A stretch of 64,000 bases of DNA from Acanthosepion esculentum. Its lineage: Eukaryota; Mollusca; Cephalopoda; Sepiida; Sepiidae. Positions 1-12,580 of the stretch are shown here, piece after piece. Position numbers and translations under genes: made by a program. The stretch covers positions 62,377,304 to 62,441,303 of the forward strand of contig OZ038479.1 in NCBI GenBank assembly GCA_964036315.1, written 5' to 3'. The stretch's first letter is position 1. Each line of letters starts with the position of its first letter. The notes under the pieces were generated by a model. It saw only the letters and a program-made list of their open reading frames with translations. It was not told the DNA's origin and made no database searches.

Positions 1-106
1 TAAAATGAAAACGAAGAAAACTAATGAAAATATTGCATATTTTGATCATTTTCAAATGAAAATGATGAAAACAAATGAAAATATTGTATATTTTGATCAT
101 TTTCAA

Positions 107-157
107 ATGAAAATGCTGAAAACAAATGAAAATATTGCATATTTTGATCATTTTCAA
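107..157 (+). repeat. Type B monomer (reference copy)
   Basis: This unit is 51 bp and identical to type A except for ATGCTG in place of ACGAAG at monomer positions 7-12, which means changes at positions 8, 10 and 11. It would read MKMLKTNENIAYFDHFQ. The change removes the single CpG. Type B copies occur singly or in pairs between runs of type A. Their spacing is shared between higher-order blocks, so they serve as markers of block structure. Sub-variants include ATGAAAAAGCTG (for example 31,318, 31,573 and 31,828), GCTGACAAG (for example 33,451) and GCTGAAAAGAAA (for example 32,644). Confidence 0.95.
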
Positions 158-208
158 ATGAAAACGAAGAAAACAAATGAAAATATTGCATATTTTGATC
201 ATTTTCAA
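158..208 (+). repeat. Type A monomer (reference copy)
   Basis: This is a clean example of the commonest 51-bp unit, taken by convention from ATG to CAA. It begins ATGAAAACGAAGAAAACAAA and ends GATCATTTTCAA. It would read MKTKKTNENIAYFDHFQ in the plus frame. The ACGAAG hexamer at monomer positions 7-12 defines the type and holds the only CpG of the unit. Inside it are three GAAAA runs at monomer positions 3-7, 12-16 and 22-26, and two ATTTT runs at 35-39 and 44-48, so it has a 9-10 bp sub-periodicity. CAAATGAAAA occurs twice per period, 19 bp apart (once across the junction with the previous copy). Type A clearly outnumbers type B throughout the array. Confidence 0.96.
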
Positions 209-310
209 ATGAAAACGAAGAAAACAAATGAAAATATTGCATATTTTGATCATTTTCAATTGAAAACGAAGAAAACAAATGAAAATATTGCATATTTTGA
301 TCATTTTCAA

Positions 311-352
311 ATGAAAACAAATGAAAATATTGCATATTTTGATCATTTTCAA
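311..352 (+). repeat. Type S short monomer, 42 bp (reference copy)
   Basis: This monomer lacks 9 bp and begins ATGAAAACAAATG. The loss fits a deletion between the two GAAAAC copies that lie 9 bp apart in type A. It keeps the three-base frame (MKTNENIAYFDHFQ). I count 31 such copies, starting at 311, 4730, 6372, 7485, 8292, 8997, 9752, 10610, 11927, 12836, 13794, 14551, 15256, 16012, 17892, 19974, 23993, 25259, 33103, 35542, 38236, 39298, 41482, 44421, 46707, 52767, 53778, 56166, 57636, 58698 and 61341. The copy at 9752 reads aatgataat and the one at 56166 reads catatg. None lies between 25.3 and 33.1 kb or between 46.8 and 52.7 kb. Confidence 0.93.
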
Positions 353-3300
353 ATGAAAACGAAGAAAACAAATGAAATTGCATATTTTGATCATTTTCAA
401 ATGAAAATGCTGAAAACAAATGAAAATATTGCATATTTTGATCATTTTCAAATGAAAACGAAGAAAACAAATGAAAATATTGCATATTTTGATCATTTTC
501 AAATGAAAAAAAAAGAAAACAAATGAAAATATTGCATATTTTGATCATTTTCAAATGAAAACGAAGAAAACAAATGAAAATATTGCATATTTTGATCATT
601 TTCAAATGAAAACGAAGAAAACAAATGAAAATATTGCATATTTTGATCATTTTCAAATGAAAATGATGAAAACAAACAAAATATTGTATATTTTGATCAT
701 TTTCAAATGAAAATGCTGAAAACAAATGAAAATATTGCATATTTTGATCATTTTCAAATGAAAACGAAGGAAACATGAAAATATTGCATATTTTGATCAG
801 TTTCAAATGAAAACGAAGAAAACAAATGAAAATATTGCATATTTTGATCATTTTCAAATGAAAACGAAGAAAACAAATGAAAATATTGCATATTTTGATC
901 ATTTTCAAATGTAAACGAAGAAAACAAATGAAAATATTGCATATTTTGATCATTTTAAAATGAAAACGAAGAAAACAAATGAAAATATTGCATATTTTGA
1001 TCATTTTCAAATGAAAATGATGAAAACAAATGAAAATATTGTATATTTTGATCATTTTCAAATGAAAATGCTGAAAACAAATGAAAATATTGCATATTTG
1101 ATCATTTTCAAATGAAAACGAAGAAAACAAATGAAAATATTGCATATTTTGATCATTTTCAAATGAAAATGCTCAAAACAAATGAAAATATTGCATATTT
1201 TGATCATTTTCAAATGAAAACGAAGAAAACAAATGAAAATATTGCATATTTTGATCATTTTCAAATGAAAACGAAGAAAACAAATGAAAATATTGCATAT
1301 TTTGATCATTTTCAAATGAAAACGAAGAAAACAAATGAAAATATTGCATATTTTGATCATTTTCAAATGAAAACGAAGAAAACAAATGAAAATATTGCAT
1401 ATTTTGATCATTTTCAATTGAAGACGAAGAAAACAAATAAAAATATTGCATATTTTGATCATTTTCAAATGAAAATGCTGAAAAGAAATGAAAATATTGC
1501 ATATTTTGATCATTTTCAAATGAAAACGAAGAAAACAAATGAAAATATTGCATATTTTGATCATTTTCAAATGAAAACGAAGAAAACAAATGAAAATATT
1601 GCATATTTTGATCATTTTCAAATGAAAACGTAGAAAACAAATGAAAATATTGCATATTTTGATCATTTTCAAATGAAAACGAAGAAAACAAATGAAAATA
1701 TTGCATATTTTGATCATTTTCAATTGAAAATGAAGAAAACAAATAAAAATATTGCATATTTTGATCATTTTCAAATGAAAACGAAGAAAACAAATGAAAA
1801 TATTGCATATTTTGATCATTTTCAAATGAAAATGCTGAAAACAAATGAAAATATTGCATATTTTGATCATTTTCAAATGAAAACGAAGAAAACAAATGAA
1901 AATATTGCATATTTTGATCATTTTCAAATGAAAATGCTGAAAACAAATGAGAATATTGCATATTTTGAACATTTTAAAATGAAAATGAAGAAAACAAATG
2001 AAAACATTGCATATTTTGATCATTTTCAAATGAAAATGCTGAAAAGAAATGAAAATATTGCATATTTTGATCATTTTCAAATGAAAACGAAGAAAACAAA
2101 TGAAAATATTGCATATTTTGATCATATTCAAATGAAAACGAAGAAAACAAATGAAAATATTGCATATTTTGATCATTTTCAAATGAAAACGATGAAAACA
2201 AATGAAAATATTGCATATTTTGATCATTTTCAAATGAAAACGAAGAAAACAAATGAAAATATTGCATATTTTGATCATTTTCAAATGAAAACGAAGAAAA
2301 CAAATGAAAATATTGCATATTTTGATCATTTTCAAATGAAAACGAAGAAAACAAATGAAAATATTGCATATTTTGATCATTTTCAAATGAAAACGAAGAA
2401 AACAAATGAAAATATTGCATATTTTGATCATTTTCAAATGAAAATGCTGAAAACAATTGAGAATATTGCATATTTTGAACATTTCCAAATGAAAACGAAG
2501 AAAACAAATGAAAATATTGCATATTTTGATCATTTTCAAATGAAAATGCTGAAAACAAATGAAAATATTGCATATTTTGATCATTTTCAAATGAAAATGC
2601 TGAAAACAAATGAAAATATTGCATATTTTGACCATTTTCAAATGAAAACGAAGAAAACAAATGAAAATATTGCATATTTTGTTCATTTTCAAATGTAAAC
2701 GAAGAAAACAAATGAAAATATTGCATATTTTGATCATTTTAAAATGAAAATGCTGAAAACCAATTAAAATATTGCATATTTGGATCATTTTCAAATGAAA
2801 ACGAAGAAAACAAATGAAAATATTGCATATTTTGATCATTTTCAAATGAAAACGAAGAAAACAAATGAAAATATTGCATATTTTGATCATTTTCAAATGA
2901 AAACGAAGAAAACAAATGAAAATATTGCATATTTTGTTCATTTTCAAATGAAAACGAAGAAAACAAATGAAAATATTGCATATTTTGATCATTTTAAAAT
3001 GAAAATGCTAAAAACAAATTAAAATATTGCATATTTGGATCATTTTCAAATGAAAATGCTGAAAAGATATGAAAATATTGCATATTTTGATCATTTTCAA
3101 ATGAAAACGAAGAAAACAAATGAAAATATTGCATATTTTGATCATTTTCAAATGAAAACGAAGAAAACAAATGAAAATATTGCATATTTTGATCATTTTC
3201 AAATGAAAACGATGAAAACAAATGAAAATATTGCATATTTTGATCATATTCAAATGAAAACGAAGAAAACAAATGAAAATATTGCATATTTTGATCATTT

Positions 3301-5536
3301 TCAAATGAAAATGCTGAAAACAAATGAAAATATTGCATATTTTGATCATTTTCAAATGAAAACGAAGAAAACAAATGAAAATATTGCATATTTTGATCAT
3401 ATTCAAATGAAAACGAAGAAAACAAATGAAAATATTGCATATTTTGATCATTTTCAAATGAAAACGATGAAAACAAATGAAAATATTGCATATTTTGATC
3501 ATTTTCAAATGAAAACGAAGAAAACAAATGAAAATATTGCATATTTTGATCATTTTCAAATGAAAACGAAGAAAACAAATGAAAATATTGCATATTTTGA
3601 TCATTTTCAAATGAAAACGAAGAAAACAAATGAAAATATTGCATATTTTGATCATTTTCAAATGAAAACGAAGAAAACAAATGAAAATATTGCATATTTT
3701 GATCATTTTCAAATGAAAATGCTGAAAACAAATGAAAATATTGCATATTTTGATCATGTTCAAATGAAAACGAAGAAAACAAATGAAAATATTGCATATT
3801 TTGATCTTTTTAAAATGAAAATGCTGAAAACAAATGAAAATATTGCATATTTGGATCCATTTCAAATGAAAACGAAGAAAACAAATGAAAATATTGCATA
3901 TTTTGATCATTTTCAAATGAAAACGAAGAAAACAAATGAAAATATTGCATATTTTGATCATTTTCAATTGAAAACGAAGAAAACAAATAAAAATATTGCA
4001 TATTTTGATCATTTTCAAATGAAAACGAAGAAAACAAATGAAAATATTGCATATTTTGATCATTTTCAAATGAAAACGAAGAAAACAAATGAAAATATTG
4101 CATATTTTGATCATTTTCAAATGAAAACGAAGAAAACAAATGAAAATATTGCATATTTTGATCATTAAATGTAAACGAAGAAAACAAATGAAAATATTGC
4201 GTATTTTGATCATTTTCAAATGAAAACGAAGAAAACAAATGAAAATATTGCATATTTTGATCATTTTCAAATGAAAATGCTGAAAACAAATGAAAATATT
4301 ACATATTTTGATCATTTTCAAATGAAAAAAAAGAAAAAAAATGAAAATATTGCATATTTTGATCATTTTCAAATGAAAACGAAGAAAACAAATGAAAATA
4401 TTGCATATTTTGATCATTTTCAAATGAAAACGAAGAAAACAAATGAAAATATTGCATATTTTGATCATTTTCAAATGAAAACGAAGAAAACAAATGAAAA
4501 TATTGCATATTTTGATCATTTTCAAATGAAAATGCTGAAAACAAATGAAAATATTGCATATTTTAATCATTTTCAAATGAAAATGCTGAAAAGAAAGAAA
4601 AATATTGCATATTTTGATCATTTTCAAATGAAAACGAAGAAAACAAATGAAAATATTGCATATTTTGATAATTTTCAAATGAAAACGAAGAAAACAAATG
4701 AAAATATTGCATATTTTGATCATTTTCAAATGAAAACAAATGAAAATATTGCATATTTTGATCATTTTCAAATGAAAACGAAGAAAACAAATGAAAATAT
4801 TGCATATTTTGATCAATTTCAAATGAAAACGAAGAAAACAAATGAAAATATTGCATATTTTGATCATTTTCAAATGAAAACGAAGAAAACAAATGAAAAT
4901 ATTGCATATTTTGATCATTTTCAAATGAAAACGAAGAAAACAAATGAAAATATTGAATATTTTGATCATTTTCAAATGAAAACGAAGAAAACAAATGAAA
5001 ATATTGCATATTTTGATCATTTTCAAATGAAAACGAAGAAAACAAATGAAAATATTGCATATTTTGATCATTTTCAAATGAAAAAGCTGAAAACAAATGA
5101 AAATATTCTATATTTTGATCATTTTCAAATGAAAATGCTGAAAACTAATGAAAATATTGCATATTTTGATCATTTTCAAATGAAAATGCTGAAAACAAAT
5201 GAAAATATTGCATATTTTGATCATTTTCAAATGAAAACGAAGAAAACAAATGAAAATATTGCATATTTTGATCATTTTCAAATGAAAACGAAGAAAACAA
5301 ATGAAAATATTGCATATTTTGATCATTTTCAAATGAAAACGAAGAAAACACATGAAAATATTGCATATTTTGATCATTTTCAAATGAAAATGCTGAAAAC
5401 AAATGAAAATATTGCATATTTTGATCATTTTCAAATGAAAACGAAGAAAACAAATGAAAATATTGCATATTTTGATCATTTTCAAATGAAAATGCTGAAA
5501 ACAAATGAAAATATTGCATATTTGGATCATTTTCAA

Positions 5537-5606
5537 ATGAAAACGAAGAAAACAAATGAAAACAAAGAAAACAAATGAAAATATTGCATATTTTCATCAT
5601 TTTCAA
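5537..5606 (+). repeat. 70-bp expanded monomer (+19 bp internal duplication)
   Basis: The 19-bp leading part of the monomer is present twice: ATG at 5537 is followed by a second ATG at 5556, and the next normal monomer starts at 5607. The second copy reads ACAAAG where type A has ACGAAG. The size and position match slippage between the two CAAATGAAAA direct repeats, which lie 19 bp apart. Because 19 is not a multiple of three, the event shifts the plus frame. Confidence 0.9.
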
Positions 5607-8087
5607 ATGAAAATGCTGAAAACAAACGTAAATATTGCATATTTTGATCATTTTCAAATGAAAATGCTGAAAACAAATGAAAATATTGCATATTTTGATC
5701 ATTTTCAAATGAAAACGAAGAAAACAAATGAAAATATTGCATATTTTGATCATTTTCAAATGAAAACGAAGAAAACAAATGAAAATATTGCATATGTTGA
5801 TCATTTTCAAATGAAAACGAAGAAAACAAATGAAAATATTGCATATTTTGATCATTTTCAAATGAAAACGAAGAAAACATATGAAAATATTGCATATTTT
5901 GATCATTTTCAAATGAAAACGGAGAAAACAAATGAAAATATTGCATATTTTGATCATTTTCAAATGAAAATGCTGAAAACAAATGAAAATATTGCATATT
6001 TGGATCATTTTCAAATGAAAACGAAGAAAACAAATGAAAATATTGCATATTTTGATCATTTTCAAATGAAAACGAAGAAAACAAATGAAAATATTGCATA
6101 TTTTGATCATTTTCAAATGAAAACGAAGAAAACAATTGAAAATATTGCATATTTTGATCATTTTCAAATGAAAACGAAGAAAACAAATGAAAATATTGCA
6201 TATTTTGATCATTTTCAATTGAAAACGAAGAAAACAAATAAAAATATTGCATATTTTGATCATTTTCAAATGAAAACGAAGAAAATAAATGAAAATATTA
6301 CATATTTTGATCATTTTCAAATGAAAACGAAGAAAACAAATGAAAATATTGCATATTTTGATCATTTTCAAATGAAAACAAATGAAAATATTGCATATTT
6401 TGATCATTTTCAAATGAAAACGAAGAAAACAAATGGAAATATTGCATATTTTGATCATTTTCAAATGAAAACGAAGAAAACAAATGAAAATATTGCATAT
6501 TTTGATCATTTTCAAATGAAAACGAAGAAAACAAATGAAAATATTGCATATTTTGATCATTTTCAAATGAAAACGAAGAAAACAAATGAAAATATTGCAT
6601 ATTTTGATCATTTTCAAATGAAAACGAAGAAAACAAATGAAAATATTGCATATTTTGATCATTTTCAAATGAAAACGAAGAAAACAAATGAAAATATTGC
6701 ATATTTTCATCATTTTCAAATGAAAACGAAGAAAACAAATGAAAATATTGCATATTTTCAGAATTTTCAAATGAAAATGCTGAAAACAAATGAAAATATT
6801 GCATATTTTGATCATTTTCAAATGAAAATGCTGAAAACAAAGGAAAATATTGCATATTTTGCTCATTTTCAAATGAAAACGAAGAAAACAAATGAAAATA
6901 TTGCATATTTTGATCATTTTCAAATGAAAACGAAGAAAACAAATGAAAATATTGCATATTTTGATCATTTTCAAATGAAAACGAAGAAAACATATGAAAA
7001 TATTGCATATTTTGATCATTTTCAAATGAAAACGGAGAAAACAAATGAAAATATTGCATATTTTGATCATTTTCAAATGAAAATGCTGAAAACAAATGAA
7101 AATATTGCATATTTGGATCATTTTCAAATGAAAACGAAGAAAACAAATGAAAATATTGCATATTTTGATCATTTTCAAATGAAAACGAAGAAAACAAATG
7201 AAAATATTGCATATTTTGATCATTTTCAAATGAAAACGAAGAAAACAATTGAAAATATTGCATATTTTGATCATTTTCAAATGAAAACGAAGAAAACAAA
7301 TGAAAATATTGCATATTTTGATCATTTTCAATTGAAAACGAAGAAAACAAATAAAAATATTGCATATTTTGATCATTTTCAAATGAAAACGAAGAAAATA
7401 AATGAAAATATTACATATTTTGATCATTTTCAAATGAAAACGAAGAAAACAAATGAAAATATTGCATATTTTGATCATTTTCAAATGAAAACAAATGAAA
7501 ATATTGCATATTTTGATCATTTTCAAATGAAAACGAAGAAAACAAATGGAAATATTGCATATTTTGATCATTTTCAAATGAAAACGAAGAAAACAAATGA
7601 AAATATTGCATATTTTGATCATTTTCAAATGAAAACGAAGAAAACAAATGAAAATATTGCATATTTTGATCATTTTCAAATGAAAACGAAGAAAACAAAT
7701 GAAAATATTGCATATTTTCATCATTTTCAAATGAAAACGAAGAAAACAAATGAAAATATTGCATATTTTCAGAATTTTCAAATGAAAATGCTGAAAACAA
7801 ATGAAAATATTGCATATTTTGATCATTTTCAAATGAAAATGCTGAAAACAAAGGAAAATATTGCATATTTTGCTCATTTTCAAATGAAAACGAAGAAAAC
7901 AAATGAAAATATTGCATATTTTGATCATTTTCAAATGAAAACGAAGAAAACAAATGAAAATATTGCATATTTTGATCATTTTCAAATGAAAACGAAGAAA
8001 ACAAATGAAAATATTGCATATTTTGATCATTTTCAAATGAAAACGAAGAAAACAAATGAAAATATTGCATATTTTGATCATTTTCAA
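5607..8087 (+). repeat. 1,113-bp tandem higher-order duplication (21x51+42)
   Basis: A block of diagnostic monomers starting at 5862 recurs at 6975. The order in both is: CATATGAAAA, ACGGAG, type B with TTTGGATC, two type A, AACAATTGAAAA (6117 and 7230), CAATTG with AATAAAAAT (6219 and 7332), AAAATAAATG with ATTACA (6270 and 7383), S (6372 and 7485), AATGGAAAT (6414 and 7527), TTTCATCAT, TTTCAGAATTTTC (6720 and 7731), type B, and CAAAGGAAAA with TTTGCTCAT (6822 and 7833). The second copy has two fewer type A monomers between AATGGAAAT and TTTCATCAT (255 versus 153 bp between those starts). The copies abut, so this is a direct tandem duplication. Confidence 0.88.
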
Positions 8088-10048
8088 ATGAAAATGCTGA
8101 AAACAAATGAAAATATTGCATATTTTAATCATTTTCAAATGAAAATGCTGAAAAGAAATGAAAATATTGCATATTTTGATCATTTTCAAATGAAAACGAA
8201 GAAAACAAATGAAAATATTGCATATTTTGATCATTTTCAAATGAAAACGAAGAAAACAAATGAAAATATTGCATATTTTGATCATTTTCAAATGAAAACA
8301 AATGAAAATATTGCATATTTTGATCATTTTCAAATGAAAACGAAGAAAACAAATGAAAATATTGCATATTTTGATCATTTTCAAATGAAAACGAAGAAAA
8401 CAAATGAAAATATTGAATATTTTGATCATTTTCAAATGAAAACGAAGAAAACAAATGAAAATATTGCATATTTTGATCATTTTCAAATGAAAACGAAGAA
8501 AACAAATGAAAATATTGCATATTTTGATCATTTTCAAATGAAAAAGCTGAAAACAAATGAAAATATTGCATATTTTGACCATTTTCAAATGAAAACGAAG
8601 AAAACAAATGAAAATATTGCATATTTTGATCATTTTCAAATGAAAACGAAGAAAACAAATGAAAATATTGCATATTTTGATCATTTTCAAATGAAAACGA
8701 AGAAAACAAATGAAAATATTGCATATTTTGATCATTTTCAAATGAAAATGCTGAAAACAAATGAAAATATTGCATATTTTGATCATTTTCAAATGAAAAC
8801 GAAGAAAACAAATGAAAATATTGCATATTTTGATCATTTTCAAATGAAAACGAAGAAAACAAATGAAAATATTGCATATTTTGATCATTTTCAAATGAAA
8901 ACGAAGAAAATAAATGAAAATATTACATATTTTGATCATTTTCAAATGAAAACGAAGAAAACAAATGAAAATATTGCATATTTTGATCATTTTCAAATGA
9001 AAACAAATGAAAATATTGCATATTTTGATCATTTTCAAATGAAAACGAAGAAAACAAATGAAAATATTGCATATTTTGATCATTTTCAAATGAAAACGAA
9101 GAAAACAAATGAAAATATTGCATATTTTGATCATTTTCAAATGAAAATGCTGAAAACAAATGAAAATATTGCATATTTTGATCATTTTCAAATGAAAACG
9201 AAGAAAACAAATGAAAATATTGCATATTTTGATAATTTCAAATGAAAACGAAGAAAACAAATGAAAATATTGCATATTTTCATCATTTTCAAATGAAAAC
9301 AAAGAAAACAAATGAAAATATTGCATATTTTGATCATTTTCAAATGAAAATGCTGAAAACAAATGAAAATATTGCATATTTTGATCATTTTCAAATGAAA
9401 ATGCTGAAAACAAATGAAAATATTGCATATTTTGATCATTTTCAAATGAAAACGAAGAAAACAAATGAAAATATTGCATATTTTGATCATTTTCAAATGA
9501 AAACGAAGAAAACAATTGAAAATATTGCATATTTTGATCATTTTCAAATGAAAACGAAGAAAACAAATGAAAATATTGCATATTTTGATCATTTTCAATT
9601 GAAAACGAAGAAAACAAATAAAAATATTGCATATTTTGATCATTTTCAAATGAAAACGAAGAAAATAAATGAAAATATTACATATTTTGATCATTTTCAA
9701 ATGAAAACGAAGAAAACAAATGAAAATATTGCATATTTTGATCATTTTCAAATGAAAACAAATGATAATATTGCATATTTTGATCATTTTCAAATGAAAA
9801 CGAAGAAAACAAATGGAAATATTGCATATTTTGATCATTTTCAAATGAAAACGAAGAAAACAAATGAAAATATTGCATATTTTGATCATTTTCAAATGAA
9901 AACGAAGAAAACAAATGAAAATATTGCATATTTTGATCATTTTCAAATGAAAACGAAGAAAACAAATGAAAATATTGCATATTTTGATCATTTTCAAATG
10001 AAAACGAAGAAAACAAATGAAAATATTGCATATTTTGATCATTTTCAA
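8088..10048 (+). repeat. Satellite cassettes sharing parts of the neighbouring unit
   Basis: Only satellite is present. A type B copy with TTTTAATCAT (8088) followed by GCTGAAAAGAAATG (8139) opens a cassette that also occurs at 10406 and 11723. S monomers lie at 8292, 8997 and 9752. The pair AAAATAAATG plus ATTACA marks 8895 and 9650. A 1-bp loss (GATAATTTCAAATG, 9231-9244) breaks the plus frame, and the same private deletion recurs at 13224-13237. Position 9293 carries ACAAAG in place of ACGAAG. From 9497 the order AACAATTG, type A, CAATTG, ATTACA, type A, S-like, AATGGAAAT copies the 5.8-7.9 kb cassettes. Confidence 0.83.
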
Positions 10049-12580
10049 ATGAAAACGAAGAAAACAAATGAAAATATTGCATATTTTCATCATTTTCAAA
10101 TGAAAACGAAGAAAACAAATGAAAATATTGCATATTTTCAGAATTTTCAAATGAAAATGCTGAAAACAAATGAAAATATTGCATATTTTGATCATTTTCA
10201 AATGAAAATGCTGAAAACAAAGGAAAATATTGCATATTTTGCTCATTTTCAAATGAAAACGAAGAAAACAAATGAAAATATTGCATATTTTGATCATTTT
10301 CAAATGAAAACGAAGAAAACAAATGAAAATATTGCATATTTTGATCATTTTCAAATGAAAACGAAGAAAACAAATGAAAATATTGCATATTTTGATCATT
10401 TTCAAATGAAAATGTTGAAAACAAATGAAAATATTGCATATTTTAATCATTTTCAAATGAAAATGCTGAAAAGAAATGAAAATATTGCATATTTTGATCA
10501 TTTTCAAATGAAAACGAAGAAAACAAATGAAAATATTGCATATTTTGATCATTTTCAAATGAAAACGAAGAAAACAAATGAAAATATTGCATATTTTGAT
10601 CATTTTCAAATGAAAACAAATGAAAATATTGCATATTTTGATCATTTTCAAATGAAAACGAAGAAAACAAATGAAAATATTGCATATTTTGATCATTTTC
10701 AAATGAAAACGAAGAAAACAAATGAAAATATTGCATATTTTGATCATTTTCAAATGAAAACGAAGAAAACAAATGAAAATATTGCATATTTTGTTCATTT
10801 TCAAATGAAAACGAAGAAAACAAATGAAAATATTGCATATTTTGATCATTTTCAAATGAAAAAGCTGAAAACAAATGAAAATATTCTATATTTTGATCAT
10901 TTTCAAATGAAAATGCTGAAAACAAATGAAAATATTGCATATTTTGATCATTTTCAAATGAAAACGAAGAAAACAAATGAAAATATTGCATATTTTGATC
11001 ATTTTCAAATGAAAATGCTGAAAACAAATGAAAATATTGCATATTTGGATCATTTTCAAATGAAAACGAAGAAAACAAATGAAAATATTGCATATTTTGA
11101 CCATTTTCAAATGAAAACGAAGAAAACAAATGAAAATATTGCATATTTTGATCATTTTCAAATGAAAACGAAGAAAACAAATGAAAATATTGCATATTTT
11201 GATCATTTTCAAATGAAAACGAAGAAAACAAATGAAAATATTGCATATTTTGATCATTTTCAAATGAAAACGAAGAAAACAAATGAAAATATTGCATATT
11301 TTGATCATTTTCAAATGAAAACGAAGAAAACAAATGAAAATATTGCATATTTTCATCATTTTCAAATGAAAACGAAGAAAACAAATGAAAATATTGCATA
11401 TTTTCAGAATTTTCAAATGAAAATGCTGAAAACAAATGAAAATATTGCATATTTTGATCATTTTCAAATGAAAATGCTGAAAACAAAGGAAAATATTGCA
11501 TATTTTGCTCATTTTCAAATGAAAACGAAGAAAACAAATGAAAATATTGCATATTTTGATCATTTTCAAATGAAAACGAAGAAAACAAATGAAAATATTG
11601 CATATTTTGATCATTTTCAAATGAAAACGAAGAAAACAAATGAAAATATTGCATATTTTGATCATTTTCAAACGAAAACGAAGAAAACAAATGAAAATAT
11701 TGCATATTTTGATCATTTTCAAATGAAAATGCTGAAAACAAATGAAAATATTGCATATTTTAATCATTTTCAAATGAAAATGCTGAAAAGAAATGAAAAT
11801 ATTGCATATTTTGATCATTTTCAAATGAAAACGAAGAAAACAAATGAAAATATTGCATATTTTGATCATTTTCAAATGAAAACGAAGAAAACAAATGAAA
11901 ATATTGCATATTTTGATCATTTTCAAATGAAAACAAATGAAAATATTGCATATTTTGATCATTTTCAAATGAAAACGAAGAAAACAAATGAAAATATTGC
12001 ATATTTTGATCATTTTCAAATGAAAACGAAGAAAACAAATGAAAATATTGAATATTTTGATCATTTTCAAATGAAAACGAAGAAAACAAATGAAAATATT
12101 GCATATTTTGATCATTTTCAAATGAAAACGAAGAAAACAAATGAAAATATTGCATATTTTGATCATTTTCAAATGAAAAAGCTGAAAACAAATGAAAATA
12201 TTCTATATTTTGATCATTTTCAAATGAAAATGCTGAAAACAAATGAAAATATTGCATATTTTGATCATTTTCAAATGAAAACGAAGAAAACAAATGAAAA
12301 TATTGCATATTTTGATCATTTTCAAATGAAAATGCTGAAAACAAATGAAAATATTGCATATTTGGATCATTTTCAAATGAAAACGAAGAAAACAAATGAA
12401 AATATTGCATATTTTGACCATTTTCAAATGAAAACGAAGAAAACAAATGAAAATATTGCATATTTTGATCATTTTCAAATGAAAACGAAGAAAACAAATG
12501 AAAATATTGCATATTTTGATCATTTTCAAATGAAAACGAAGAAAACAAATGAAAATATTGCATATTTTGATCATTTTCAA
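10049..12580 (+). repeat. 1.27-1.32-kb tandem higher-order duplication
   Basis: The TTTCAGAATTTTC monomer at 10100 and the CAAAGGAAAA/TTTGCTCAT monomer at 10202 recur at 11366 and 11468, a step of 1,266 bp (24x51+42). After one extra type A-like copy in the second unit (11672, starting ACGAAAACG) the step becomes 1,317 bp (25x51+42). It then holds for TTTTAATCAT (10406 and 11723), GCTGAAAAGAAATG (10457 and 11774), S (10610 and 11927), the ATGAAAAAGCTG copy with ATTCTATATT (10856 and 12173) and TTTGGATC (11009 and 12326). The copies diverge after about 12.5 kb. Small differences, such as TTTGTTCAT at 10754 against normal, show they are not identical. Confidence 0.86.

Larger units (their letters stand above)
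1..5536 (+). repeat. Left segment: heterogeneous satellite with many private indels
   Basis: This stretch holds only satellite but is the least regular part of the window. Frame-breaking indels lie near 511 (+1 in a run of nine A), 676 (-1), 769 (-2) and 1091-1102 (-1). A 3-bp loss lies near 371 and another near 4166. A TAG variant sits at 1631-1633, and ATGTAAACG variants occur at about 911, 2693 and 4170. A partial higher-order match repeats at 1,275 bp (25 monomers): a CATATTCAAATG copy, a type A copy, an ACGATGAAAAC copy, four type A and one type B at 2081-2488 recur at 3356-3763. The variant ATTAAAATATTGCATATTTGG appears in two halves (AATTAAAATATT followed by GCATATTTGGATC) near 2764 and 3017, and it returns at 22-29 kb. 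Confidence 0.85.
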
